DNA of 32,198 nucleotides from an uncultured Isosphaeraceae bacterium (GTDB lineage: Bacteria > Planctomycetota > Planctomycetia > Isosphaerales > Isosphaeraceae): contig CALLYK010000159.1 of NCBI GenBank assembly GCA_937858365.1, positions 1 through 32,198 on the forward strand, in the 5' to 3' direction. Both the position numbers and the translations under genes were made by a program. This document shows positions 1 to 7,758 of this stretch, one piece after another. Under the pieces are notes generated by a model that saw only the letters and a list, made by a program, of their open reading frames with translations, ran no database searches and was not told where the DNA came from. Each line of letters begins with the position of its first letter. Within the stretch, counting starts at the first letter, position 1.

Positions 1-1488
1 CGGGTTGGCGTCGATCACGCGCCCGGCGACCTCGGCGCATGCGCCACCCTCTGCCACTTGGCGGACCTCCACCGCGAGTTCCACCGCTTCGCGGAGGCCG
101 AGGAATGCGCCCGGAAAGCCCTCTGTCTCTTGGAGGAAGACCCGGGACCCGAAGACCCCCGGCCGGCCCTTCCACTCAGCATCCTGGGCACCTTGCGGCG
201 CGTGGCCGCAGATTTTGAGATGGCCGAGGAGTTGCTCAAGAAGGCCCTGAGACTCGCGGAACGAGGCTTCAATCCAGGTGCGACCATCATCTCTCGGACC
301 CGAAACGACCTGGCCGTGCTTCTCGGTCAAACCGGCCGGCGGGAGGAGGCGGTGGCCCTCCTGCGTTGGGGCCTCATGGCCGACGAGCAGGCCCTGGGAC
401 CCGACCATAGAAACGTCGCCCTCAGCCTTCACAACCTGGCGCGATCGCTCCTAAAGTTGGGCCGGGTCGACGGAGCCGAGAAGTCGGCGAGCCGGGCCCT
501 GGACATCCACGAGGCCGTCTTGGGAGGTGCACATCCGGCGGTCGCGCGGGACCATCGCCTATTGGCGAAGATCGCGGCCGCCCGAACCGGGGCGCGTTTC
601 CGCGAAACGGCGGAAGAACACCTGAAACGAGCGCTCGCGATCGATCAGGTAGTCTTCGGCGATCCCAGTCACCAGGTCGCCCGCGACGAGAAGGCCCTTG
701 CGGACCACCTCGGAGGGTTCCGCGACCGAGACAAGGAGGCCAAGGACCGATACCGCCGAGTCTGGGCGATCGCCGAGTCGCTCCACGGCCCATTTCATCC
801 CACTGTCGCCTCCGCACTAAGTGACCTGGGCCGGTTCTACCTCGATCGAGACCTCGTACAGGAGGCCGAACCCGTACTCATGCGGGCGATGGCGATCGAC
901 CAATCCAACCAAGACGAAGGCAACCTCGGCCGTCGTCCCGACGAGGTCATCCAAGACACGATGGCCCTGGTGGGACTCCATCAAGCGAGTGGTCGTCACA
1001 CCGAGGCGGCCGCGTGCCTCGCCTGGATCACCAGGCTAATCGAGTCCCATTTCGGAAGGGAAGACGATCGACTTCTCAAGCACCTGACACTCCTGGCAAG
1101 AGCGAACGTCGAGACCGGGAGACAACGCGAGGCCGAGGAAGCACTCCAACGAGCACTCCGGCTCAGCGAGAAAAGCGGCAAGAACGAGACGACCAAGAGT
1201 CTGGTGTTCGAGTTCTCCGCCCACCTTGCGCTAAGAAGCGGTCGAAACGTCGAGGCCGACACGGTGCTTCGACGCTGGTTGGGGCCCAAGCTGGAGGCAG
1301 CCGCCGCGGAAGGAGGCCGGGTGCCCCATGTCGAGGAGGACCTCAAGAACTGCCTCGCACACGAGGAGCGGCTGGGACGAAGTCGAGAAGCCGCGCGGAG
1401 TAAGCTGGACCGCTGGATGGAGGAGTGCGGCTGGCCCGAGGAACTCCGGGCGAACTACTGGTCGCGAGTGGACCCGGCTGAGTCCTGA
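1..1488 (+). CDS. TPR-repeat protein, 5' end outside the window
   Basis: The frame is open from the first base of the window to a TGA at 1486-1488, so only the last 495 codons are visible and the true start lies upstream. The sequence is almost wholly helical and made of repeats of about 42 residues with the kinesin-light-chain type TPR pattern: leucine and alanine at helix contacts, and recurring G-x-x-H-P or GPDH turns such as LGPDHRNVA, LGGAHPAVA and LHGPFHPTVA. Proteins of this type are protein-interaction scaffolds. In planctomycetes such arrays are often the C-terminal half of a Ser/Thr kinase or sigma-factor-linked protein, but no catalytic domain is visible here. No membrane segment is seen in the visible part. 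The gene is followed by 280 bp before ilvB and is probably transcribed separately. The TPR assignment is firm; the function is unknown. Confidence 0.85.
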   Translation, partial: RVGVDHAPGDLGACATLCHLADLHREFHRFAEAEECARKALCLLEEDPGPEDPRPALPLSILGTLRRVAADFEMAEELLKKALRLAERGFNPGATIISRTRNDLAVLLGQTGRREEAVALLRWGLMADEQALGPDHRNVALSLHNLARSLLKLGRVDGAEKSASRALDIHEAVLGGAHPAVARDHRLLAKIAAARTGARFRETAEEHLKRALAIDQVVFGDPSHQVARDEKALADHLGGFRDRDKEAKDRYRRVWAIAESLHGPFHPTVASALSDLGRFYLDRDLVQEAEPVLMRAMAIDQSNQDEGNLGRRPDEVIQDTMALVGLHQASGRHTEAAACLAWITRLIESHFGREDDRLLKHLTLLARANVETGRQREAEEALQRALRLSEKSGKNETTKSLVFEFSAHLALRSGRNVEADTVLRRWLGPKLEAAAAEGGRVPHVEEDLKNCLAHEERLGRSREAARSKLDRWMEECGWPEELRANYWSRVDPAES

Positions 1489-1768
1489 CCCCTTGGGGAC
1501 CTTCGTTCTTTCAGGATGAATACCATCGCCACCATGTGTTGGATTATTGAATGAAATATGGGCATATGTCAGCTTAACCGCGTCTTTTTTCCTGAGACGG
1601 GTAGTCACAACGAGGCGACGTTTCGCGGTCGTTCTTGTATCATCTTTGAAGGAGGTGTGTCCGGCTCGACGCCAGTCTCTTGGTGAGACGCCCCTCCCAA
1701 TGATGACCTGAAACCGACCATCCGCGACATCGCTTGAAGGCCCCTTGACGGGGTGAGGACCAGATATC
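1489..1768 (+). promoter_or_regulatory. ilvB upstream region with possible promoter
   Basis: This gap between the TPR gene and ilvB is less GC-rich than its neighbours in its first half. A TATCAT box at 1638-1643 could be a -10 element, but its -35 partner is poor. A strong Shine-Dalgarno-like string (GAAGGAGGTG, 1648-1657) is not followed by a well-spaced ATG; GTG codons overlap it. A short CCCC/GGGG hairpin (1741-1744 with 1750-1753) sits just before the ilvB ribosome binding site. A leader peptide rich in Leu, Val or Ile was looked for and not found, so attenuation is not supported. Confidence 0.25.
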
Positions 1769-3568
1769 GTGTCCACCATCGACCGGAAGCCCACGCCAAC
1801 GACGACCTCCGCGCCCGAGACCCCACCACCGCCCCAGACGCAATGGACTGGCGCCGACGTCCTTGTTGAGAGCCTGGTCCGACATGGGGCGGAGGTCGTC
1901 TTCGCCTATCCGGGAGGCGCCTCGATGCCCATGCATCAGGCCCTCACACGCTATCGGGACCGCGTCCGCGTGATCTTGCCCCGACATGAACAAGGGGGCA
2001 TCTTCGCCGCTGAAGGGTACGCCCGTGTCACGGGTAAGCCGGGGATCGTCATGGCCACGTCCGGCCCGGGCGCCTTGAACCTCGTCACCGGCTTGGCCGA
2101 CGCCAAGATGGACTCGCTGCCGATCATCGCGATCACCGGGCAGGTCCCCACCCACGTCATCGGCACCGACGCCTTCCAAGAAACCCCGATGATCGAAGCC
2201 AGCCGGGCGATCACCAAGCACCATTACCTCGTCCAAAGGGCCAAGGACCTCCCCAGGATCGTCAACGAGGCCTTCCACGTCGCCGGCACGGGCCGGCCCG
2301 GACCCGTCCTCATCGACGTCCCCAAGGACATCCAAAACACCCTCCTGCCCGACCCCGACTTCGACGCCCCGATGGACCTCCCCGGCTATCGCCTGCCCGG
2401 CCCTCCTTCCCCCGAGACCCTGCGCCAAATCGTCGAGGCCATCAAAGGTGCCCGCAAACCCTTCGTTTATTGCGGCGGCGGCGTGATCGCGTCCAGTGCT
2501 TCCGAAGAACTGCGTGCATTCATCAACAAGACAGGCATCCCCTGCGCCATGACCCTTCAAGGGTTGGGGGCCCTCGCCTGCGACCATTACCTATCGCTGG
2601 GAATGTTGGGGATGCACGGGACGGTTTACTCGAACTACGCGATCAACGAGGCCGACCTTCTCCTCGCCTTCGGCGTGCGGTTCGACGATCGCGTGACGGG
2701 GAAGCTCAGCGAGTTCGTCAAGCACGGCAAGATCGTCCACGTCGATATCGACCCCTCCGAAATCAACAAAAACAAGGTGGCCCACATCGATGTCCACGCC
2801 GACATGAAGGCCACGCTCCAGGGTTTGCTCCCCCTCGTCGAGAAGGGAGACTACAAGGACTGGTATCAAAAGATCGACGCCTGGCGCGAAAGTGACCCGA
2901 TGACCTACCCAGATCGGGACGACGTCATCCTACCCCAATACGTCATCGACATGTTCTCGCAACTGACGAAAGGCGAGTTCTTGATGACCACCGGCGTTGG
3001 CCAACACCAAATGTGGGCCGCGCAGTGGACCAGGTTCAACAAGCCGCGCATGTGGGTAACCTCGGGCGGCCTTGGCTCCATGGGGTTCGGCTTGCCGGCA
3101 GCAATGGGCGCACAAGCGGCCTTCCCGAACGCCCTGGTGGTGGACATCGACGGCGACGGCAGCTTCGTGATGAACATCCAGGAACTCGCGACCGTCCACT
3201 GCGAACGACTGCCAGTGAAAGTGATCGTCTTGAACAACCAGCACCTGGGCATGGTGGTACAGTGGGAAGACCGCTTCTACGCGAGCAACCGAGGCCACAC
3301 CTATTTGGGTCCGATCGACCACCCCGAATGGCTAGGGCAAGGCTCCGGCGACCTCCCTGAAGTGACCTACCCTGACTTTGTGGCGATCGCCAAAGGTTTC
3401 GGCATCGCGGCCCGCCAAGTGCGTCGCAAAGACGAAGTACTCGACGCCTTGCGCGAGATGATCCACCACCCCGGCCCATACGTTCTCGACGTCTTGGTGC
3501 CCTACCAGGAGCACGTCCTGCCGATGATCCCGGCGGGAGGAACAGTCAAAGATATCATCAAAAGCTGA
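1769..3568 (+). CDS. ilvB: Acetolactate synthase (acetohydroxyacid synthase) large subunit
   Basis: This 599-residue cytosolic enzyme uses thiamine diphosphate and FAD to condense pyruvate with pyruvate or 2-oxobutyrate, the first common step of valine, leucine and isoleucine synthesis. The length is normal for the family. The N-terminal pyrimidine-binding domain carries the catalytic glutamate in RHEQGG (Glu74). The central FAD-binding domain has the RFDDRVTGK signature (304-312). The C-terminal domain has the diphosphate motif GDG (462-464) ending at NN (489-490), followed by [12 protein letters not shown]. The C-terminus PGPYVLDV...[10 protein letters not shown] resembles plant and cyanobacterial enzymes as I remember them. 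The GTG start is chosen because GGTGAGGA lies about eight bases upstream. The first 25 residues are a Pro/Thr-rich extension. No ilvN regulatory subunit gene is adjacent; the next gene is convergent. Confidence 0.96.
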   Translation: MSTIDRKPTPTTTSAPETPPPPQTQWTGADVLVESLVRHGAEVVFAYPGGASMPMHQALTRYRDRVRVILPRHEQGGIFAAEGYARVTGKPGIVMATSGPGALNLVTGLADAKMDSLPIIAITGQVPTHVIGTDAFQETPMIEASRAITKHHYLVQRAKDLPRIVNEAFHVAGTGRPGPVLIDVPKDIQNTLLPDPDFDAPMDLPGYRLPGPPSPETLRQIVEAIKGARKPFVYCGGGVIASSASEELRAFINKTGIPCAMTLQGLGALACDHYLSLGMLGMHGTVYSNYAINEADLLLAFGVRFDDRVTGKLSEFVKHGKIVHVDIDPSEINKNKVAHIDVHADMKATLQGLLPLVEKGDYKDWYQKIDAWRESDPMTYPDRDDVILPQYVIDMFSQLTKGEFLMTTGVGQHQMWAAQWTRFNKPRMWVTSGGLGSMGFGLPAAMGAQAAFPNALVVDIDGDGSFVMNIQELATVHCERLPVKVIVLNNQHLGMVVQWEDRFYASNRGHTYLGPIDHPEWLGQGSGDLPEVTYPDFVAIAKGFGIAARQVRRKDEVLDALREMIHHPGPYVLDVLVPYQEHVLPMIPAGGTVKDIIKS

Positions 3569-3572
3569 TATC
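3551..3572. terminator. Hairpin at the ilvB stop codon, possible terminator
   Basis: GATATCA (3551-3557) and TGATATC (3566-3572) are exact reverse complements separated by eight bases, and the ilvB stop codon lies in the second arm. The hairpin sits between convergent genes. It is AT-rich and has no T-tract, so it is a weak terminator candidate. Confidence 0.25.
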
Positions 3573-3590
3573 ATCAATGAGAATTGTCGG

Positions 3591-5294
3591 TCAGCGCGGG
3601 GCGGCCTCCCCCTTCTCGTCGAGGTCCTGAAGGGCCCGTTTGGTTTCGTCGAGGGCCTTGCGGATCGCTCGGTTGGCGGGGTCGGAGGCCAAGGCTGCTT
3701 GGAGCGCTGTCCTGGCCTTGCGGAGCTCCAGCTGGAGTCCGTCGCCTCGGGCCCCCGAGGGCCCACGTAGCAAGGTCACGGTGCGTTCGGCGAGCCGCGC
3801 TGCTTCCTCGGCCGCGGCCAGGGCGGTGGTCGGGTCGCGCGTCGTGTTATTCTCCGACGTCGTGCCGGTCTTGGGGGCGGCGGGTTGGAAGGGGCGGGCC
3901 GGGACGAGTTCGGGCCGGACGAAGGAGACGGTCGCGGGAACCTCGGTCACTGGGATTGTCAGCTTAGTCGCGGTCCCGTTGGCGATGTCCCACAAGCGCA
4001 GGTCGCCCGACCAATCGCCCGAGACCAGGGAGCGGCCGTCTGCCGTCCATGCGACGCCCGTGCCCTCGTCGCTCAAAGGGCCGAGGTCGGCGATGGGTGA
4101 GCCGTCCCGGTCCCAGACCTTGAGGCGGCGGTCGCGACCCGTCGAGGCGAGTCGGCCCGAGGCATTGGCGGCCAGGGCCTGGGCGCCCCTATCGTGGGCC
4201 GTCCACCGGGCCTTCGACTTACCCGTGTGCAAGTCCCATACTTGGATGTCGCCGTCTTGGCCGGCTGTGACGACCTCGTCGGCGCCCGGCGGCCAAGCGA
4301 TGGCGGAGAGCGCCTTGGTGTGGGACCGAAGGGACAGGAACTCCTTGCCGCTCCCGGCCTCCCAAAGGAAGAGGCCGCCGAAGCGATCGCCCGCCGCCAT
4401 GAGCAAGCCGTCGGGGCTGAACGAGGCGGCCGTGACCCAATCGGTGGGCTTCTGGAAGGTGTGCTCGACGGTGCCTTGAGGCAGGGCCAAGACCTTCACG
4501 ATGCGCTCGGGGCCGCCGAGAACGAGCCTGGACGAGTCGGGGGCGAGGTCGGCCGCGAGGACCTCGTCGGCCTCATCGCCCAATGCGGCCAGACGCTCCC
4601 AGGTCCCCGTGCGAAAACGGACGACCTTGCCTGAAGTGGCCCCGAGCCCGCCCGCCGCGAGGAGCGTCTCACCCGAGCGATCGAACTTCAGGACCCGGAC
4701 GTTGCCTTCGGGAAAGGCCAGAGCCCCGTGGAGGTGTAAGTCTTTCATGTCGAATACCAAGATCTGGAAATGTCCCGATGTGGCCAGCATGTCCCCGTCG
4801 GGGGTGATATCAAGGGCTGTTATCGCGGCGGGCCGCGCCGTGGCCTTCGGGGCGACGAGACCTCTGAGAGGTGGTTCGCCGGGGGTCGCGTCGTCCTTGG
4901 AGCGTGTGCCGTCGCCGACCTTCTCCTTCATGCCGCCTTCGATCCATCGGCGGATGGTATCGACCTCGCGCTGGGGAATTTTCGGGGCGTTCGGCGGCAT
5001 GAACGGGTCTTCGACGTGGGCCGTGTACGTATAGAGCGGGCTGTCTTCGGGCACGCCGGGCACCGCGACCTTGCCGCTCGCCCCGCCCGTGTTCAGGGCC
5101 GCGAAGGTGAGCAGGTCGAGCTCGCCGCGCGGTCGGGCCTGGCCGTGGCAGGTGCCGCACCGCTTGCGCAAGATCGGCTGGACGTCGCGATCGTAGGTCA
5201 ATTCGCCGGGGGCCGGAGACGCCTCCTGAGCGAGGAGGTTCGGGGCGATCCAGCAAGCGGCGGCGGCCGCGACGATCCGGAGGTGAGGGCGCAT
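3591..5294 (-). CDS. Exported planctomycete cytochrome c-like domain plus WD40 propeller
   Basis: This 567-residue protein begins with a Sec signal peptide (about residues 1-22, ending near LLAQ). A planctomycete-type cytochrome domain follows (about 30-125), with the heme-binding motif CGTCH at 46-50 and a candidate axial methionine in PFMPP (Met99). Residues about 140-450 form a WD40-type beta-propeller with repeated phrases such as IQVWDLHTGK, LKVWDRDG and LRLWDIANG. The last 80 residues are charged, helical and possibly coiled-coil. The family is presumed to sit in the planctomycete periplasm or envelope. It is the last gene of the leftward run, 45 bases after the DUF1549/1553 gene. The ATG start has GGAG about nine bases upstream. 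Domain calls are secure; the electron-transfer partner and biological role are unknown. Confidence 0.88.
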   Translation of the reverse strand: MRPHLRIVAAAAACWIAPNLLAQEASPAPGELTYDRDVQPILRKRCGTCHGQARPRGELDLLTFAALNTGGASGKVAVPGVPEDSPLYTYTAHVEDPFMPPNAPKIPQREVDTIRRWIEGGMKEKVGDGTRSKDDATPGEPPLRGLVAPKATARPAAITALDITPDGDMLATSGHFQILVFDMKDLHLHGALAFPEGNVRVLKFDRSGETLLAAGGLGATSGKVVRFRTGTWERLAALGDEADEVLAADLAPDSSRLVLGGPERIVKVLALPQGTVEHTFQKPTDWVTAASFSPDGLLMAAGDRFGGLFLWEAGSGKEFLSLRSHTKALSAIAWPPGADEVVTAGQDGDIQVWDLHTGKSKARWTAHDRGAQALAANASGRLASTGRDRRLKVWDRDGSPIADLGPLSDEGTGVAWTADGRSLVSGDWSGDLRLWDIANGTATKLTIPVTEVPATVSFVRPELVPARPFQPAAPKTGTTSENNTTRDPTTALAAAEEAARLAERTVTLLRGPSGARGDGLQLELRKARTALQAALASDPANRAIRKALDETKRALQDLDEKGEAAPR

Positions 5295-5339
5295 CGACGA
5301 AGGCTCCGCGACGGCGCGAAAGGAAGAGGTCCGTGAAAA

Positions 5340-7745
5340 TCAATGGTTGAACAGAAACTCTTTCGAATTCAGGAGGGCCCAGAATAGGTCCTGAAGGGCG
5401 CGCGCCTTGTCGGGCGCGGCGTTGACCTTCGAGGCGATGTGGGCGGCCTCGGCGGGTGTCGGTTGCCGCGAGAGGCAGCGCACGTACAGGACCTCGGCCG
5501 CGGCGCTCGGGTCTTTGCGAGCGTCCATCAGGTGTTCGACCACCTTCCCCTCGGCGATCTTGCCGGTGGTCGTCTCGCCGTTGATGAGGTGCAGGGCCTG
5601 CGAGAGCGTGGGCGTGGTGCGGACCTCGCACGAGCAGGCGTTCTCGCGGTTCGAGCGCCCGAACGTGGTCAGGAAGTAGTTCTGGACCCGGCCGTCGGGG
5701 ACCTGGACGGCGCGTCCGCCTCGGGGCAGGCCCGGGAAGCGATCGCTCGTCTCGGTCACTTGTGAGATGCAATCCAAAAGCACCTCCGCGCGGATGCGAC
5801 GCACTTTTTGATGGGAGAAGTTGCGCTCGTCCCAGCGGTTGGACACGTTGCGTCGCGTGGCGCGCTGGTAGGCGTGGGAGCGCAGGACCTCGCGGACGAA
5901 CGGCTTGATCTCGAACTTGAGCTCCACCAGCCGAGCGGCGAGGGCGTTGAGAAGGTCGGGGTTGCTGGGCGGGTTGCTGACGCGGGCGTCGTCCACCGGC
6001 TCGACGATCCCCTGGCCGAAGAAGTGGGCCCGAACGAGGTTGGCGACGTTGCGGGCGAAGGCGGGGTTCTCGGGCGACGCGAGCCAATCGGCCAGCACGG
6101 CGCGGGGGTCCTCGCCGGGAGGCAGTTCGCGGGTCTCGCCGCCGAGGAAGGTGGGACGCACGGGCCGATCGGGGAGCGGGTGCTTGATCTCGCCGGCGTC
6201 GGCCATGAAGACGGTCATCTCACGCGGGTCGCTCGCAGGCTTGTAACCGACCTTGCTGAAGAAGGCCGCGAAGCCGTAGTAGTCGTCCATCGTCCAGCGG
6301 TCGAACGGATGGTTGTGGCACTGGGCGCACTGGATTCGCGTGCCGAGGAAGACCTGCGCGACGTTCTCGGCGATGCGTTGCGGCGTGGTCTCGGTTTGGA
6401 AATAGTTCACGGCGGGCGACTCGAAGCTTCCGCCGGTCGCGGGTAGGAGCTCTCGGGCCACTTGGTCGATGGTCGCCCCCGACTTCACGCGGCCGCGCAG
6501 CCAGCCGTCGTAAGCCTGAAGGGCCTTGGGGCTCAGACCGTTGGCGGTCCGGACTTGCAGCAGCTCCGCGAACTTCATCACCCAGATGTCGAGGAACTCG
6601 TCGCGCTCGGTGAGGCGATCGATGAGGGCGCCTCGTCGGTCGGGGCCGGTGTCGGCGAGGAAGGCGTCGCGCTCGGCGGCGGTGGGAAGCAGGCCGATCA
6701 GGTCGATCGTGGCCCTGCGCAGGAAGGTCTCGTCGGAGCAGATTTCTGAAGGACGCAGGTGGAGGCGGTCGAGCTTCTTGGCGACGAGTTCATCGACCCA
6801 ATTGCCCCCTTCTTCCTTCACCGACTCGAACGCGCCGCCGGGCCTCACGATGATGGGCAGACCGGCCGTGAACTTGTCGAAGCGGGCCAACAGGAAGGCC
6901 TCGCCAGGCCACTTGGCGACGGCCAGGCCCGTTTCGTCCACGGCCGCGGCCGCGTCGTTGTTGCTGAGGAAGACCGTGAAGCGGGTCACGTCGCGATCGG
7001 TCCCGTCGGAGTAGCGGGCCCGCACGACCACGCGCTGCGCCTCATCGGGGCCGGCAAACGTCGCGAAGGGCGGGAAGACGTCGATCCCCACAGGCGCGGG
7101 GGCCTCGACCGAGTCGGCCGGAGCGCCCGACTTGAGCCATTCCACCACGAGACGATACGCCTCGCCGCCCGGCTCGACGCGCTTGCCGCCCGTGTGCGCG
7201 ACCTCGCCGATCGCCTTCTTGACGAGCAGGCAATCCTCGGGTGCCGAGAGGTCCACGCGACGGCCGGGTATCTCGCGCGTCAGGCGGAAGTGGTCGCCTT
7301 CGGGGTCGTAACCGAAGAGGGAGAGCCGGAAGCCGTCCTTGCCCGAGGCGGAACCGTGGCACTTGCCGGTGTTGCAACCCGCGCGGGTAAAGACGCTCAG
7401 CACATCTGCCCGGAACCGAATCGGGTCGATGGTGGTCGCCGAGCGGACGTTGACGGGGACGACGACCTTCGCGCCGCGGAACTCGGCAACCAGTTCGCCC
7501 GTCCCGTCGCGACGGGGCTCGACGATCCCGTCGGCCGCCGCGGCGACCTCGGGACGCACGACGAGGCGACTGGTCGCGGTCACATCGCGCGTGGAGCCGT
7601 CGGCGTACTCCGCCTGCACCACGACGCCCTGGCGGTCGCGCGCGGAGGTCAGGTCGATCGCCGGCGGATAGACGCTCAATCGCACCGGGTCGCCGTCGGT
7701 CGGGACCGAGGTCAGCAGGCAACCGCAGAGGAGAAGAAGGCTCAT
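5340..7745 (-). CDS. BIG2-DUF1549-DUF1553 exported protein
   Basis: This 801-residue protein starts with a short hydrophobic export signal, LLLLCGC, which could be a lipobox. Two Ig-like (BIG2) repeats lie at about 20-110 and 225-305; each has a YPP or FPP start and an A-x-Y-x-DG-T/S-x-RDVT core. Between them is a CNTGKCHG heme-type motif (CX4CH) in the DUF1549-associated cytochrome-like region. DUF1549 follows (about 320-520) with CAQCHNHPFDRW, then DUF1553 to the C-terminus (about 540-795), ending NSKEFLFNH, which is typical. These proteins are abundant in Planctomycetota and are thought to be envelope proteins, possibly redox- or polymer-associated; no reaction is established. It lies 13 bases after the PPC gene and 45 before the cytochrome-WD40 gene, so all are probably cotranscribed. 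The start has only a weak GAGG upstream. Confidence 0.9.
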   Translation of the reverse strand: MSLLLLCGCLLTSVPTDGDPVRLSVYPPAIDLTSARDRQGVVVQAEYADGSTRDVTATSRLVVRPEVAAAADGIVEPRRDGTGELVAEFRGAKVVVPVNVRSATTIDPIRFRADVLSVFTRAGCNTGKCHGSASGKDGFRLSLFGYDPEGDHFRLTREIPGRRVDLSAPEDCLLVKKAIGEVAHTGGKRVEPGGEAYRLVVEWLKSGAPADSVEAPAPVGIDVFPPFATFAGPDEAQRVVVRARYSDGTDRDVTRFTVFLSNNDAAAAVDETGLAVAKWPGEAFLLARFDKFTAGLPIIVRPGGAFESVKEEGGNWVDELVAKKLDRLHLRPSEICSDETFLRRATIDLIGLLPTAAERDAFLADTGPDRRGALIDRLTERDEFLDIWVMKFAELLQVRTANGLSPKALQAYDGWLRGRVKSGATIDQVARELLPATGGSFESPAVNYFQTETTPQRIAENVAQVFLGTRIQCAQCHNHPFDRWTMDDYYGFAAFFSKVGYKPASDPREMTVFMADAGEIKHPLPDRPVRPTFLGGETRELPPGEDPRAVLADWLASPENPAFARNVANLVRAHFFGQGIVEPVDDARVSNPPSNPDLLNALAARLVELKFEIKPFVREVLRSHAYQRATRRNVSNRWDERNFSHQKVRRIRAEVLLDCISQVTETSDRFPGLPRGGRAVQVPDGRVQNYFLTTFGRSNRENACSCEVRTTPTLSQALHLINGETTTGKIAEGKVVEHLMDARKDPSAAAEVLYVRCLSRQPTPAEAAHIASKVNAAPDKARALQDLFWALLNSKEFLFNH

Positions 7746-7758
7746 GATCGCGGGGGCC

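Noticed and set aside
1648-1657. A leader peptide for ilvB attenuation after the strong Shine-Dalgarno
   Set aside because: The frames that follow lack a run of Leu, Val or Ile codons and there is no well-spaced ATG.
1640-2587. A 315-codon minus-strand frame over ilvB
   Set aside because: The composition is Gly/Asp/Arg-rich and its coding strand opposes a clear ilvB; no start signal.
4810-6087. A 425-codon minus-strand frame spanning the cytochrome-WD40 and DUF1549/1553 genes
   Set aside because: It is very rich in Arg and Pro and lies in another frame of two genes that have clear domains.
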